DNA from: Hyphomicrobiaceae bacterium
Lineage (GTDB): Bacteria > Pseudomonadota > Alphaproteobacteria > Rhizobiales > Hyphomicrobiaceae
Length of the DNA: 64,000 bases
Reading direction: 5' to 3'
NCBI GenBank assembly: GCA_008933705.1
Contig: WBUN01000018.1
Coordinates: forward strand, 18,044-82,043
The notes under the pieces were generated by a model. It was not told the DNA's origin. It worked only from the letters and a program-made list of their open reading frames with translations, and searched no databases. How positions within the stretch are numbered: the stretch's first letter is position 1; each line of letters begins with the position of its first letter. The position numbers and the translations under genes are program-made. Below, piece by piece: positions 45,794 through 55,058 of this stretch.

Positions 45794-47008
45794 TCAGCAG
45801 GAACGCCGGCCAACGGTGCCGGCGTCTGCGAGCAAGGGCCAATAGCCGTAGAGCCAGACGAGGAATGCGAGAGCCCACGCGATGGCGCTCGCCACATGCT
45901 GATTGCCCGGCAGAGAAACGCCGAGATCAGGAAGCACGCGCAGAGCAGTGGCCGCGACCAGCAGAAGGAAGGCGAGCTTGGCCGCTGCCGGCAGGCGCAA
46001 GGCGTGATTGGTGTGCATCAGCCCGGCGATGGAAAACACCGCCAGCACGCTGAGGCCCAATCCGCCAAGGAGCGCCACGTGCAGCCCGGACGACTCCGTG
46101 AGAGGCGCCCCGAGCCGGGACGCACCCACCGCCAGCAGACCCAATCCGGCGAGCGCGGAGGCCCCGAACAGACACAGGATTTCGGCGCGCATGAACGGAC
46201 GGCCAATGAATGACTCGCCGGCCCGATCGAGGAAGGCAGCGCCGGCGGCAAGGCACAGGTAGCCGCGAACCTCGATCGACGCGCCTGCAACCTCGCCGGC
46301 GAGCGCGATCGCAACCAAGCCCGGCGCAAGATTCCGGCGACCGGGATGGGGCCTATACGGGCTGGTTGTCTCGCTGGGATCGAGCACGAGATTGGTAACG
46401 GGCACGGCAACCCGCGCCAACGCGAGGCCCAAGAGGCCGAGGAAGGCGAGGCCAAGGGCCGTCAATCCTCGCGCCGCGAGCTGTGTGTCCGCGCCGATGA
46501 AGCCGATGCGCGTGGTCACCTCGGCGGCGAGAAGCACCAGCAGCCAGAACATGAAACCGGAAAGGCTTGTCGTCCGTCTCTGCCAGCTGACGCGCCCGAC
46601 ATAGACGAGCAGAGCGCCGAGCCACAGGCCGTCGGCGAGAGCTCCGAGAGCGCCGAGCAGATCGAAGCCGAGAACGCCGACGCAACGCCCGACTCCCCAC
46701 AGGACGGCCAACGGCCACAGCAGGAGCGGGCCCGGCTGCTCGCTGTCCGTCCACTCCGGCACCGCCGTCGTCACGAAGCCGATCAGAGCCGCGCCATAGG
46801 CGCCGATGAGCATCTCGTGGGGATGCCATTGTGTCGCCGGCACCTGCCTTGCCAGCGGCAGATCGAAGCCCAGAACAACGACCCACAGGAAGGGCCACGC
46901 TGCGGCATAAAGCGCGCCGAGCGGAAAGAACAGGCGCAAGCCCTCGTCGGTGAGCACGCTCAGCAGCGATAGGCGCTCGCGACCCGACGTCTCCACCATC
47001 GGCGTCAT
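45794..47008 (-). CDS. NnrS family membrane protein (2)
   Basis: A 404-residue NnrS-family protein. Features include LRLFFPLGALYAAAWPFLW, TQWHPHEMLIGAYGAALIGFVTTAVPEWT and the late SIAGLMHTNHALRLP. It is clearly divergent from NnrS (1) but the WHxHE..GF..TAxPxWT core is shared, so the two are paralogues within one operon. Its start overlaps the ABC ATPase stop (ATGA), tying its synthesis to the transporter. Confidence 0.82.
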   Translation of the reverse strand: MTPMVETSGRERLSLLSVLTDEGLRLFFPLGALYAAAWPFLWVVVLGFDLPLARQVPATQWHPHEMLIGAYGAALIGFVTTAVPEWTDSEQPGPLLLWPLAVLWGVGRCVGVLGFDLLGALGALADGLWLGALLVYVGRVSWQRRTTSLSGFMFWLLVLLAAEVTTRIGFIGADTQLAARGLTALGLAFLGLLGLALARVAVPVTNLVLDPSETTSPYRPHPGRRNLAPGLVAIALAGEVAGASIEVRGYLCLAAGAAFLDRAGESFIGRPFMRAEILCLFGASALAGLGLLAVGASRLGAPLTESSGLHVALLGGLGLSVLAVFSIAGLMHTNHALRLPAAAKLAFLLLVAATALRVLPDLGVSLPGNQHVASAIAWALAFLVWLYGYWPLLADAGTVGRRSC

Positions 47009-47754
47009 GCCAGCCTCCGCTCGTCGACGTCGTTGACATGGCGAAAGAGCGCGTCCTCCGACAGGTAGCGGGCCACCTGCTCGAATACATCGCGGTCCGA
47101 CCGCCGGCCGGGTACACCCGGGATCACGCGCTCGCCGCTGATGCCCCAGCCGCGCGGATCCATCACGGCGATCCGATGCGCTATGCGGGCCGCCTCGAAG
47201 AGATCGTGCGTCACGAACAGGGCCGCGAACCCGGCCTCGCCTGCGGCGGCGATGACGAGGTCCTGCATCCGGCGCCGGAGTGCGACATCGAGAGCCGTAA
47301 AGGGCTCATCGAAGAAGACGAAATCGGGATTGAGAACGAGTGCTCGTGCGATCGCCACGCGCTGGCGCATTCCGCCCGAGAGCTCGACCGGGAACTTCTC
47401 GAGGTCCGATTCGTCGAGGGACACGCGCCGTGCCGCCGCCAGGGCGCGAGCCTGTCGCGCCTTTCGCCCGATCCCGGCGATGCGCAAGGGATAGGCAATG
47501 TTCTCGCGCGCGGTTGCCCACGGCATGAGGCGCGGCTCCTGGAACACCATGCCGTGCCGGGCATAGCGGGCGAGCACCCGGCCGCGCAGCGGCTCGAGAA
47601 TGCCCGCTGCAATATGAACGAGCGTGCTCTTGCCGCAACCCGACGGGCCGACGAGGGCAATGATCTCTCCTGCCGACACGGTGAGATCGACGCCGTCCAG
47701 CACCGTGCGCCCCAGGTACGCGTGGCCGATCCCCGACAACAGCAAGGCCGTCAT
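47005..47754 (-). CDS. ABC transporter ATP-binding protein, NitT/TauT family
   Basis: A 249-residue ATPase. Walker A is GPSGCGKST, the signature LSGGMRQRVAIARAL and Walker B FVFFDEPFTALD. The sequence MVFQEPRLMPWATARENI is characteristic of the nitrate/sulfonate/taurine class. ATG 47754 overlaps the permease stop. Substrate unresolved; see the binding protein. Confidence 0.85.
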   Translation of the reverse strand: MTALLLSGIGHAYLGRTVLDGVDLTVSAGEIIALVGPSGCGKSTLVHIAAGILEPLRGRVLARYARHGMVFQEPRLMPWATARENIAYPLRIAGIGRKARQARALAAARRVSLDESDLEKFPVELSGGMRQRVAIARALVLNPDFVFFDEPFTALDVALRRRMQDLVIAAAGEAGFAALFVTHDLFEAARIAHRIAVMDPRGWGISGERVIPGVPGRRSDRDVFEQVARYLSEDALFRHVNDVDERRLA

Positions 47755-48572
47755 CGCTTGATGCCCCAGGGTCTGGCGGCCTCGCGCCACCGCTCGACCT
47801 CCGCGTGGACAGGACGGATCAGGCCGTACTCGACGGCGATCAGGGCAATGACCGCAATCAGCACCCAGGCCAGCGCCTCCGAGACGTCCAGGTTGGAGCG
47901 GGCGCGGGCGAGGCCGCCGCCGACGCCGCCCGCATTGGCCAGCACCTCCGCCATGACCGCGACCTTGAACGCGGTGCCGAGAGCCAGCACGAGGGCCGGA
48001 AAAACGTGGGCGCCGACATGGCGGAGCGCCAGCGTGGAGAACCGGACCCAGGCGTCAGCGCCGAACGCGCGCGCCATGTCATCGAGGCCCCGGTCGCGGG
48101 TCATGACGCCTTCCGCGGCGCCGACGAAGGCCAGTGGCACGGCCGCGATGATGACCGTCGTTACCACCATGCCGTTGGTCGAGCCGAACCAGATCATGGC
48201 CAGCACGATCCACGCGATCGGCGGCACGCCGAGCAACAGGGTCACCAGCGGCCGCGCCAGGCGCAACGCCGCCGCCGAGTAGCCGGCAAGCACGCCGGCA
48301 GCGATGCCCGCCAGCGAAGCGATGAGGAAGCCTGCAAGCGCACGCCCGACGGTTGTGCAGGCGATGAGCCAGTTGGCCCGCTCACCGGCAAGCTGCAGCA
48401 CGGAATGCGAGGTCGCCAGGGGCGACGGAAGGATGAATGAGCCGTAAGCCTCATGGCCCGCCTGCCACAGGGCGCAAAACAGAAACAGCGCGGACAGCCC
48501 GGCCCAGGAGGACCAGATGAAACGGCCCGCTCTTCCCGTGCGCATGGCCAGGGCAGCCATGATTCCCGTCAC
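47751..48572 (-). CDS. ABC transporter permease, NitT/TauT family
   Basis: A 273-residue permease with six predicted helices; the EAA-like cytoplasmic loop is DDMARAFGADAWVRFSTLALRHVGAHVFPAL. The likely start is GTG 48572, which overlaps the binding-protein stop, with ATG 48560 as an alternative; the track start is too long. It partners the adjacent ATPase and binding protein. Confidence 0.83.
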   Translation of the reverse strand: MTGIMAALAMRTGRAGRFIWSSWAGLSALFLFCALWQAGHEAYGSFILPSPLATSHSVLQLAGERANWLIACTTVGRALAGFLIASLAGIAAGVLAGYSAAALRLARPLVTLLLGVPPIAWIVLAMIWFGSTNGMVVTTVIIAAVPLAFVGAAEGVMTRDRGLDDMARAFGADAWVRFSTLALRHVGAHVFPALVLALGTAFKVAVMAEVLANAGGVGGGLARARSNLDVSEALAWVLIAVIALIAVEYGLIRPVHAEVERWREAARPWGIKR

Positions 48573-49582
48573 ATGTAGAACTCCGTTCCCGGCAGCTTCC
48601 CGCCGAGGATCGAGGCATCGGCTTCGGCGATCACGGCAAACATTGCCTCGAGCGCCGGGCGTGCCTCCGTAGCGCGCCTGCAGACAAGGTTGGACCACGC
48701 AATGGATTGCTCGATGATCGGCCATGGCAGCTCCAAAGCCGCTGCTGCATGGTTGGCCGCGGCGGCCGGCGTTGCCACCACGGCCGCCGTCGCTTCGGCC
48801 AGCCGCGCGTGTATCCGCGCGATGAGATCGGGGTGCCGGTCGCGGAACGCGGTTGTGACGGCAAGGCCGGCCTGCGGCAAGGTCGCCCGGTCCTGTCCGG
48901 TGATCTCCGACCAGAGCTTCTGCACATCCATCACGCGGGCGATGGACTTGCCCGCCACCTTGCCCCGCACGATGGCGGCCGTCGCCGCCGGCTCGGGCAC
49001 AAGGGCGGCATCAAGGCGCCCCGCGAGGAGGAGTTGAATGGCCTCGATCGGCGTTCCCGTGGTCTCCACCGTCAGATCGTTGCCTGCCGCCATCCCTTTT
49101 GCCTTCAGGATGCGGCGGAACACGAACTCCGGCGTGTCGTTGCGGAATGGCACGGCGATCTTGCGACCGCGCAGAGATGCCATCGTGGTGAGCGCCGGGT
49201 CGTTTGCCACGATATAGAGGAGGCCGTCCGTCATGACGTTGACCAGCCGCACGCCGAGCCCCCTGTTGAAGAGATTGGCCGCGACCTGGGTCGGGACGAT
49301 AACGACCTGCATCGTGCCGGAGGTCAGGCCCGCGCGCATCTCATCGGGGTTGCGCCAGGCCTTGAACTCCACTTTGTCGGCAACGTCGCGCAGCATCCTG
49401 GCCGCCACCGCATGCGCGAGGGTGATCGATGGCCCGGCGGGCGGCCCCCACAGCGTGAGCTGAGGCAGCGGTGCAGCCAGTGCCTTACCGGCCCAGCCGA
49501 GCGGGCCGAACGAAGGGATGGCGGCCGACCCGCAGAACCTGAGGGCGTCCCGGCGGCTGATGGGCGCTGGAAATTTCGGCAT
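48569..49582 (-). CDS. ABC transporter substrate-binding protein (NMT1/SsuA-like), Tat signal
   Basis: A 337-residue periplasmic binding protein. The N-terminus SRRDALRFCGSAA resembles a Tat signal, ending near GKALAA. The fold is of the NMT1/THI5-like type (LTSGTMQVVIVPTQVAANLFNRG, ETTGTPIEAIQLLLAGRLDAALVPEP). GGGAGA precedes ATG 49582. The ligand cannot be named; coupling to two NnrS genes and an FNR-like box points to a denitrification-related solute or metal complex rather than sulfonate. Confidence 0.78.
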   Translation of the reverse strand: MPKFPAPISRRDALRFCGSAAIPSFGPLGWAGKALAAPLPQLTLWGPPAGPSITLAHAVAARMLRDVADKVEFKAWRNPDEMRAGLTSGTMQVVIVPTQVAANLFNRGLGVRLVNVMTDGLLYIVANDPALTTMASLRGRKIAVPFRNDTPEFVFRRILKAKGMAAGNDLTVETTGTPIEAIQLLLAGRLDAALVPEPAATAAIVRGKVAGKSIARVMDVQKLWSEITGQDRATLPQAGLAVTTAFRDRHPDLIARIHARLAEATAAVVATPAAAANHAAAALELPWPIIEQSIAWSNLVCRRATEARPALEAMFAVIAEADASILGGKLPGTEFYM

Positions 49583-49669
49583 GGTCTCCCGGCTTTCCGA
49601 ATGACGCTTCGTCTGTGGAGTAATTTCCATACTCTCACAGTCAAGTAATAGAACATCGCGCGGCGCGAG

Positions 49670-49683
49670 TTGACTTTGGTCAA
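49670..49683. promoter_or_regulatory. FNR-like box upstream of ABC-NnrS operon
   Basis: TTGACTTTGGTCAA is identical over 14 nt to the box at 51831-51844. On the minus strand a -10-like TATTAC (49650-49645) places its centre close to 38-41 nt upstream of the predicted start site of the binding-protein operon. Confidence 0.6.
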
Positions 49684-49768
49684 ACGACGCGCGACGGCGA
49701 CGCCGCAGCCCTGCCCTTGAAGAGGAACAAGGCGTGCGGCTGTATACCTCGTGCTCCGCGCCGCCCGT

Positions 49769-51688
49769 TCAGAACCGCGTCAAGCCGCGCAGGACAAGCG
49801 AGCGCCCGGCTGCCATCTGGTTGACCAGGAAGGGATCGTCGATGTCGTTGCGCTCGATGTGCTCGGTGTAGGCCTTGTCGAACAGGTTCTCGACGCCGAC
49901 CTGCAACGTCGCGTTCGGCAGCGGTCGCCAAGTCGCCATCACGTCGACGAGGGCAAAGCCGCTTCCTTCGCTGCCGAGGCCGTTGCCGTCGACACCCGAT
50001 CCGGTGCGGAAATAGTTGTCGACCCGGTTCTGGGGCGCGACGGCGCGCAGCCGTCCCTCGATGCCCCAGGCCGGCGTATCGTATCCAACGGTTGTGATCA
50101 CCTCGATGGCGGGAATCTGCCCGATCGGCCTGTTGTCGGTGAGATTCTCGCCATAGGTCAGATGTGCATCGATGCGTGTGAAGAAGCCCGAACTCCACCG
50201 GTAGCCGACGCGCCCCGACAGTCCCGCGATCAGCGCATCGATGTTGCGAAAGACGCTGGCGTTGTTGCTCATGAGAATGCCGGATTGGCCGCGGGCCCGA
50301 TCCCACAAGATGAAATCGTCGGCGTGATCGATGAATGTCCGCGCCGCGAGCTTCCATCCGGCGTGCTGCCAGGCGAACCCGGCCTCGGCGATATGGTGCT
50401 TCTCAGGGTCGAGCGTCGGATTTCCGATCCAGGTGCGATGGACGGGGCCGGGATTGAGCGACGCGCCGGACGGAGGCGTGAACGACACGAAATAGCGCTC
50501 GACCGGATCGGCCGTTCGCACTTGCCGCGAGACGGAGACATACGCGGTCCCCGTCTTGCTGAGGAAGTCCTGTTCCAGGCGAAGCTTTCCCCCGAGATTC
50601 GTCTCGGTGGCTCGATCCTCGCCCGTCACGCCATAGTATTGAAGGAACAGGGATCGGGGCGTCGGCGTGGCGCCGTACCCAGGTGTCACAAGCCCGCTTG
50701 CGTTGACATCGTCAGCCTGGGCGGAGACGAAGCCCAGGCGAATGCCTGCCAGAAGCCGCGCCGAAGCGTTCAAGTTCGCCGTGACATCGCCGAAGGCGGT
50801 CACGTCGGAAACACGGGCGTCGGGCTGGACGCGCGACTGTGCATTCAAGGTCGATATACTCGCGCCCTGAAAGCGCGTGGCGTCGCGATGGTCGTCCTTG
50901 ACGTCAACGCCCAGCGAATAGGCCAGGCCCGGCTGCGCAAACAGCGCGGCGGCGCGCCCCTCGATCAAATCCCGGCTGAACCGCGCGAGGGTGGCCGCAC
51001 CGACGAGCGGACGATAGCTGAAATTGTCGTTCTCGCGCTCGAGCAGCGTTGCCTTGGCCGTCACCTCGATAGCCTTGAGAGGCCCGGCCATCACGGGAAG
51101 GCGGGCCCGTGCCGCGAAGATGTCGGCATCGAAAAACCTCGTGTCGAGGAGGGCACCGCCATAGAGCGTCTTGTGCCGCTCCGCCCGGGTGTAGTCGAAG
51201 GACAGCAATGTGCCGTCGGGCGCCGCGAAGCCGACCCCGGCCGAGTAGGTGCGCCGATCGAACCCGTTGCGTTGGTCCGTACCGTGTCCGTCGCGCCACT
51301 CGCCCACGTCTTCGCCATAGATTGTGCCGCGCACAAAGAACCCTTGCGCGCGCACGCTGGCGCTCGCCAGCCCTTCGATCAGGTGGCACGACGAGGAATA
51401 GTTGAAGCCGACGAGGCCGTGCGTGCCCTCAGGAGGCGCCGGCGGCGGCACCATGCCGGGCGGAAGAATGGTGCCGACGGGGCCGCCCCACCACTGGCTG
51501 CAGGAGGCGATGTCCGGCCGCCACGGATTGCGCAACGCCGGACCGGCGGTCGGATCGTAGATGCCTGTCGGAATGAGATCCAAGGCCGCGGGTCGCTGCT
51601 CGGTGCCCTTGTCGACAGCCTGCGCGAACGCGATCGTCGGCAGAGACAGGAGCCCGACGACGGCTCCCTTCAATATCAAGCCCTTCAC
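49769..51688 (-). CDS. TonB-dependent-receptor-like outer-membrane barrel
   Basis: A 639-residue outer-membrane protein. Signal peptide cleavage is likely after AFA (about residue 22). From residue 95 to the end there are amphipathic strands. The C-terminus has VGVENLFDKAYTEHIERND and ends in Phe, diagnostic of TonB-dependent receptors. No recognisable plug domain is seen; instead there is a roughly 70-residue Pro-rich segment. The start is GTG 51688 with GGGGGAG upstream. It shares an operator with the ABC-NnrS operon and could be its outer-membrane partner; cargo unknown. Confidence 0.75.
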   Translation of the reverse strand: MKGLILKGAVVGLLSLPTIAFAQAVDKGTEQRPAALDLIPTGIYDPTAGPALRNPWRPDIASCSQWWGGPVGTILPPGMVPPPAPPEGTHGLVGFNYSSSCHLIEGLASASVRAQGFFVRGTIYGEDVGEWRDGHGTDQRNGFDRRTYSAGVGFAAPDGTLLSFDYTRAERHKTLYGGALLDTRFFDADIFAARARLPVMAGPLKAIEVTAKATLLERENDNFSYRPLVGAATLARFSRDLIEGRAAALFAQPGLAYSLGVDVKDDHRDATRFQGASISTLNAQSRVQPDARVSDVTAFGDVTANLNASARLLAGIRLGFVSAQADDVNASGLVTPGYGATPTPRSLFLQYYGVTGEDRATETNLGGKLRLEQDFLSKTGTAYVSVSRQVRTADPVERYFVSFTPPSGASLNPGPVHRTWIGNPTLDPEKHHIAEAGFAWQHAGWKLAARTFIDHADDFILWDRARGQSGILMSNNASVFRNIDALIAGLSGRVGYRWSSGFFTRIDAHLTYGENLTDNRPIGQIPAIEVITTVGYDTPAWGIEGRLRAVAPQNRVDNYFRTGSGVDGNGLGSEGSGFALVDVMATWRPLPNATLQVGVENLFDKAYTEHIERNDIDDPFLVNQMAAGRSLVLRGLTRF

Positions 51689-51829
51689 AGAGATTCTCCC
51701 CCAACTCAGTCCCGTAGCGAGGCGAACTGGCTGGCTGGAGCGGGAGCTGAGCTCCCCCCTGGCTGGCTTGTCAGCACGATGTGATGGTCAATTTCTTGAC
51801 TACGCTAGTATAGAAATAGGTAGCGGGGC

Positions 51830-51845
51830 TTGACTTTGGTCAAGC
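51830..51845. promoter_or_regulatory. FNR-like box upstream of the receptor gene
   Basis: CTTGACTTTGGTCAAG is a near-perfect inverted repeat. On the minus strand a -10-like TATACT (51813-51808) follows, placing the box at the class II position. An everted GTCAA-N4-TTGAC (51788-51801) lies just downstream. Confidence 0.62.
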
Positions 51846-51943
51846 CGCCGATCGCGGCGGCGATCGCCCGCTCAGCGAGGCGGAGGGGACCTGTCGCCGC
51901 CGCCGCAACGAGTGCTTTTCCGCGACACGCGAGCGGCGCGCGG

Positions 51944-54820
51944 TTATCTCCGCTTCCTGGTGAACTCGGCGCCGAATGAAAGAGATCCTGGCGTTCGAAT
52001 ATGACCGAGCGGCTTCAAGGGCTCGAACCGCGGGTATGTCTCGCGTGCCTCGTCCGGCTTCGCCTTTTCGATGCGAACACGCAGGTCGTACCAGGCGGCC
52101 TGCCCGGTGACAGGGTCCGAATTGGAGAAGTGGTAGCCGCCCTCACGCTCCGGCAGCAGCTCGCTGATGAGATGGTTGAGCAGGAAGCCGTGCGTGGCTT
52201 CGGGAGCCTTGCTATCGAGGCCCCAAGCGCCGGAGCGCTTGCCGATGGCGTTCCAGGTCCACACGGTATCCGGGTTCACCCCTTCCATCAGCTTCACCTG
52301 CGCCTTGACGCGCCCGATATGACTCGCAATCCAGACCCAGTCGTCATCAGCGATGCCGAGCTCGGCGGCCTTCGACCGGCTCATGTAAAGGCGGTTTCGC
52401 GCCGTGATCTGGCGAAGCCACGCATTCTGCGAGCCCCATGAGTGATACATGTGCATGGGGCGTTGAGTGATGGCGTACATGGGGAACTCGCGATCATCGA
52501 CCATCGTGCCCTCGAACGGCGGATACCACGTGGGCAAAGGATCGAAATAGGCCGCAATACGTTGGCGGTGGTGGTCTGGCGGTTGGATTTGACCGTGTCC
52601 GCGTGCGGCCAGGCGAAAGCGCTGCATCGGCTCCACGTACAGTTGGAACACCAGCCTGGCACCGTCGCCGAGGTACCCCACAGAGGTTGCCCAATCGAGA
52701 TAGGCGCGGTTGGCGTGCTTGTAGTAGCGCATATCCGCAGGGAGGTGGTGCACGTGGAAGCCGCCGTTCTCGACATAGCGCTCGAGCTGCTTTGGGTTGG
52801 GTGCACCGGTGCCGAACAAGGTGCCGTCCTTGCCGCGCCAGCCGGCCAGCGGACCGACGCCGGGCAGCCGCTCGTGGTTGATGATGTAGTCGGGATAGCC
52901 GCCGGGATACTTTCTCGTGCCGTCCGCATTCGTGAACGCCGGCAGCCCCAGCCGCCACCCAAGATCGATCAGCACGCTCTGGAATGGCCGCACATCGCGA
53001 TCGGGCTTCACTACGGGATGCCTGATGGCATCGGCAGGGCCGTCAGGCTCGGAGATCGGCCGATCGAGCAGCGAGATGCAGTCCCAGCGTTCCAGATAGG
53101 TCGTGTCCGGCAGCACGAGGTCGGCATAGGGCACCATCTCGGAGGAATAGGCGTCGGAGTAGATGATCTTCGGGATCTTGTATTCGCCCGTCTTCTCGTC
53201 GCGCGCCGTCAGGTGCTCGAGAATTGCGGGCGTATTCATGGTCGAGTTCCACGCCATGTTCGCCATGTACATGAAGAGCACGCCGATGGGGTAAGGATCG
53301 GCCGTTGCGGCATTGGTGATGACCATGTGCATCAGGCCGTGGGCCGCAAGCGGCGCGTCCCAACTGAAAGCCTTGTCTATGCGCTGCGGCTTTCCGTCAG
53401 CGTCGACCAGAAGGTCCTCGGGACATGTCGGGAAGCCGAGATGAGGCCCGCCAAGGGGCTCGTTGCGGGCGATCTGTCCGGGCTTTCCCGTGGGCTTCAG
53501 GCGCGGGGGTATGCACTTGGGATAGGGCGCTTTGTAGCGATACCCGCCGGGGCAGTCGATGGAGCCGAGCAGGATCTGCAGGATGTGGATCATGCGGCAG
53601 GTGTGGAAGCCGTTCGAATGCGCCGATATTCCGCGCATGGCATGCATCGATACGGGTCGACCGATCGTCTTCTCATGCCGCCTGCCGGCCCAATCGGTCC
53701 AGGGGATGTCGAGCACGACCTCCTCTTTGAAGGCGGCGTGCGCCAGTTCACCCGCAATGCGGCGGATGGTGGCGGCGGCGATGCCGGTCACGGCGGCAGC
53801 TCGCTCGGGAGCGTACTCCTCCGCCAGGAAGCGCTTGGTCAGAAGCTCGAAGACCGGGACTGCCTTGCGTCCGTCCGGCAGCGCGAAGGTGCCGGACAGG
53901 GCCGGCGTGATATCGGGCGAGCCGGCATCGACAAGCGTGCCGGTCTTCCTGTTGAACGCCAAGGGCTCTCCAGCGGAGCCGCGCGCGAACAACCCATCGT
54001 CGCCCGCGCCAGCGTCCTGGATCACCAGCCAGGATGCATTGGCGTAGCGGACGAGGTAGTCGACGTCGATCTGCTGAGTGTGCAAGAGCTCGTGGATGAG
54101 CGCCGCCACGAACAGCCCGTCGGTGCCGGGCTTGATGCCGACCCACTCGTCGGCGACCGCGCCGTAGCCGGTTCTGACGGGGTTGATGGCGACGATCTTG
54201 GCGCCATTCTTCTTGAGCTTTCCCAGGCCGATCTTGATCGGATTGGAGGCATGGTCCTCCGCCACGCCGAACAGCATGAAATAGCGCGTATGGTCCCAGT
54301 CCGGCTCGCCGAACTCCCAGAACGAACCGCCGAACGTGTAGAGGCCGGCGGCTGCCATGCTGACGGAGCAGAAGCCGCCGTGGGCGGCATAGTTGGGCGT
54401 GCCGAACTGAATGGCCCACCAGCCGGTCAGCGACTGGCTCTGGTCGCGGCCGGTGAAGAAGGCCAGCCGCTTTGGGTCCGTCGTCCGCACGCGAGCGAGC
54501 CAGCCCGTCGCAATGTCGAGCGCCTCCTCCCAGGAGATCTCCTTGAACTCGCCGGAGCCGCGCGGCCCGACGCGCAGGAGCGGAGCCTTCAGGCGCGCCG
54601 GGGAATAGTGCTGCATGATGCCGGCCGAGCCTTTGCCGCACAGCACGCCCTTGTTCACGGGGTGATCGCGGTTGCCGTCGATGTAGCGGACCTTGCCGTC
54701 CTTGAGGTGCACGCGGATGCCGCAGCGGCACGCGCACATGTAGCAGGTGGTGGTCTTGATCTCGTCGGCAGAGGGTACCGAAAGGTCGACCAGACCCTCT
54801 TGGCTCGTGCTGGCCCTCAT
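51944..54820 (-). CDS. soeA: Sulfite dehydrogenase (quinone) molybdopterin subunit SoeA
   Basis: A 958-residue DMSO-reductase-family protein. The N-terminal [4Fe-4S] site is complete (CYMCACRCG, then GVLCGKGSAG at about residue 62). HPVNKGVLCGKGSAGIMQHY and PARLKAPLLRVG are typical of SoeA-type sulfite-oxidising enzymes. No Tat signal, which fits a cytoplasmic-facing enzyme that oxidises sulfite to sulfate. Unusually, no soeB or soeC follows; a soeB-like gene lies 8.5 kb away on the other strand. It could act on another sulfur oxyanion, but the sulfur neighbourhood supports sulfite. Confidence 0.78.
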   Translation of the reverse strand: MRASTSQEGLVDLSVPSADEIKTTTCYMCACRCGIRVHLKDGKVRYIDGNRDHPVNKGVLCGKGSAGIMQHYSPARLKAPLLRVGPRGSGEFKEISWEEALDIATGWLARVRTTDPKRLAFFTGRDQSQSLTGWWAIQFGTPNYAAHGGFCSVSMAAAGLYTFGGSFWEFGEPDWDHTRYFMLFGVAEDHASNPIKIGLGKLKKNGAKIVAINPVRTGYGAVADEWVGIKPGTDGLFVAALIHELLHTQQIDVDYLVRYANASWLVIQDAGAGDDGLFARGSAGEPLAFNRKTGTLVDAGSPDITPALSGTFALPDGRKAVPVFELLTKRFLAEEYAPERAAAVTGIAAATIRRIAGELAHAAFKEEVVLDIPWTDWAGRRHEKTIGRPVSMHAMRGISAHSNGFHTCRMIHILQILLGSIDCPGGYRYKAPYPKCIPPRLKPTGKPGQIARNEPLGGPHLGFPTCPEDLLVDADGKPQRIDKAFSWDAPLAAHGLMHMVITNAATADPYPIGVLFMYMANMAWNSTMNTPAILEHLTARDEKTGEYKIPKIIYSDAYSSEMVPYADLVLPDTTYLERWDCISLLDRPISEPDGPADAIRHPVVKPDRDVRPFQSVLIDLGWRLGLPAFTNADGTRKYPGGYPDYIINHERLPGVGPLAGWRGKDGTLFGTGAPNPKQLERYVENGGFHVHHLPADMRYYKHANRAYLDWATSVGYLGDGARLVFQLYVEPMQRFRLAARGHGQIQPPDHHRQRIAAYFDPLPTWYPPFEGTMVDDREFPMYAITQRPMHMYHSWGSQNAWLRQITARNRLYMSRSKAAELGIADDDWVWIASHIGRVKAQVKLMEGVNPDTVWTWNAIGKRSGAWGLDSKAPEATHGFLLNHLISELLPEREGGYHFSNSDPVTGQAAWYDLRVRIEKAKPDEARETYPRFEPLKPLGHIRTPGSLSFGAEFTRKRR

Positions 54821-54892
54821 TGCGCTGCTCCCTGCTCGTGCCGCCGAGGACGGCGGTCCCCCATCTTTTTTGCGAGGGCGTTGCGGCTAAAT

Positions 54893-54908
54893 ATTTGAAA
54901 TCGCGAAT
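54893..54908. promoter_or_regulatory. ATTC-N8-GAAT-type operator, site 1
   Basis: ATTTGAAATCGCGAAT has the right half exact and one mismatch in the left half. It lies in an AT-rich island between divergent soeA (73 nt) and the metallophosphoesterase gene. This half-site spacing is that reported for SqrR/BigR-type ArsR persulfide sensors. Confidence 0.5.
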
Positions 54909-55058
54909 ATAATGATATAGCTCGGCTGTGGGAATGGGAAGTAGGCGCCGGTCGGCCGACAAGCCGTCGGCATCAGCCGGTGCGTCAGCTTGTGTCCTGG
55001 CCGAGGCGTCTCATTGCTGGGCCGACTTCCGCTTCACGCCCGAGGACTGGGACCGGCA

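Noticed and set aside
49751-51784. 677-aa plus-strand ORF opposite the receptor gene
   Set aside because: No signal peptide, domain or codon-position bias; complement of a convincing outer-membrane barrel gene.
52442-54898. 818-aa plus-strand ORF opposite soeA
   Set aside because: High-GC antisense reading, no family features; soeA accounts for the region.
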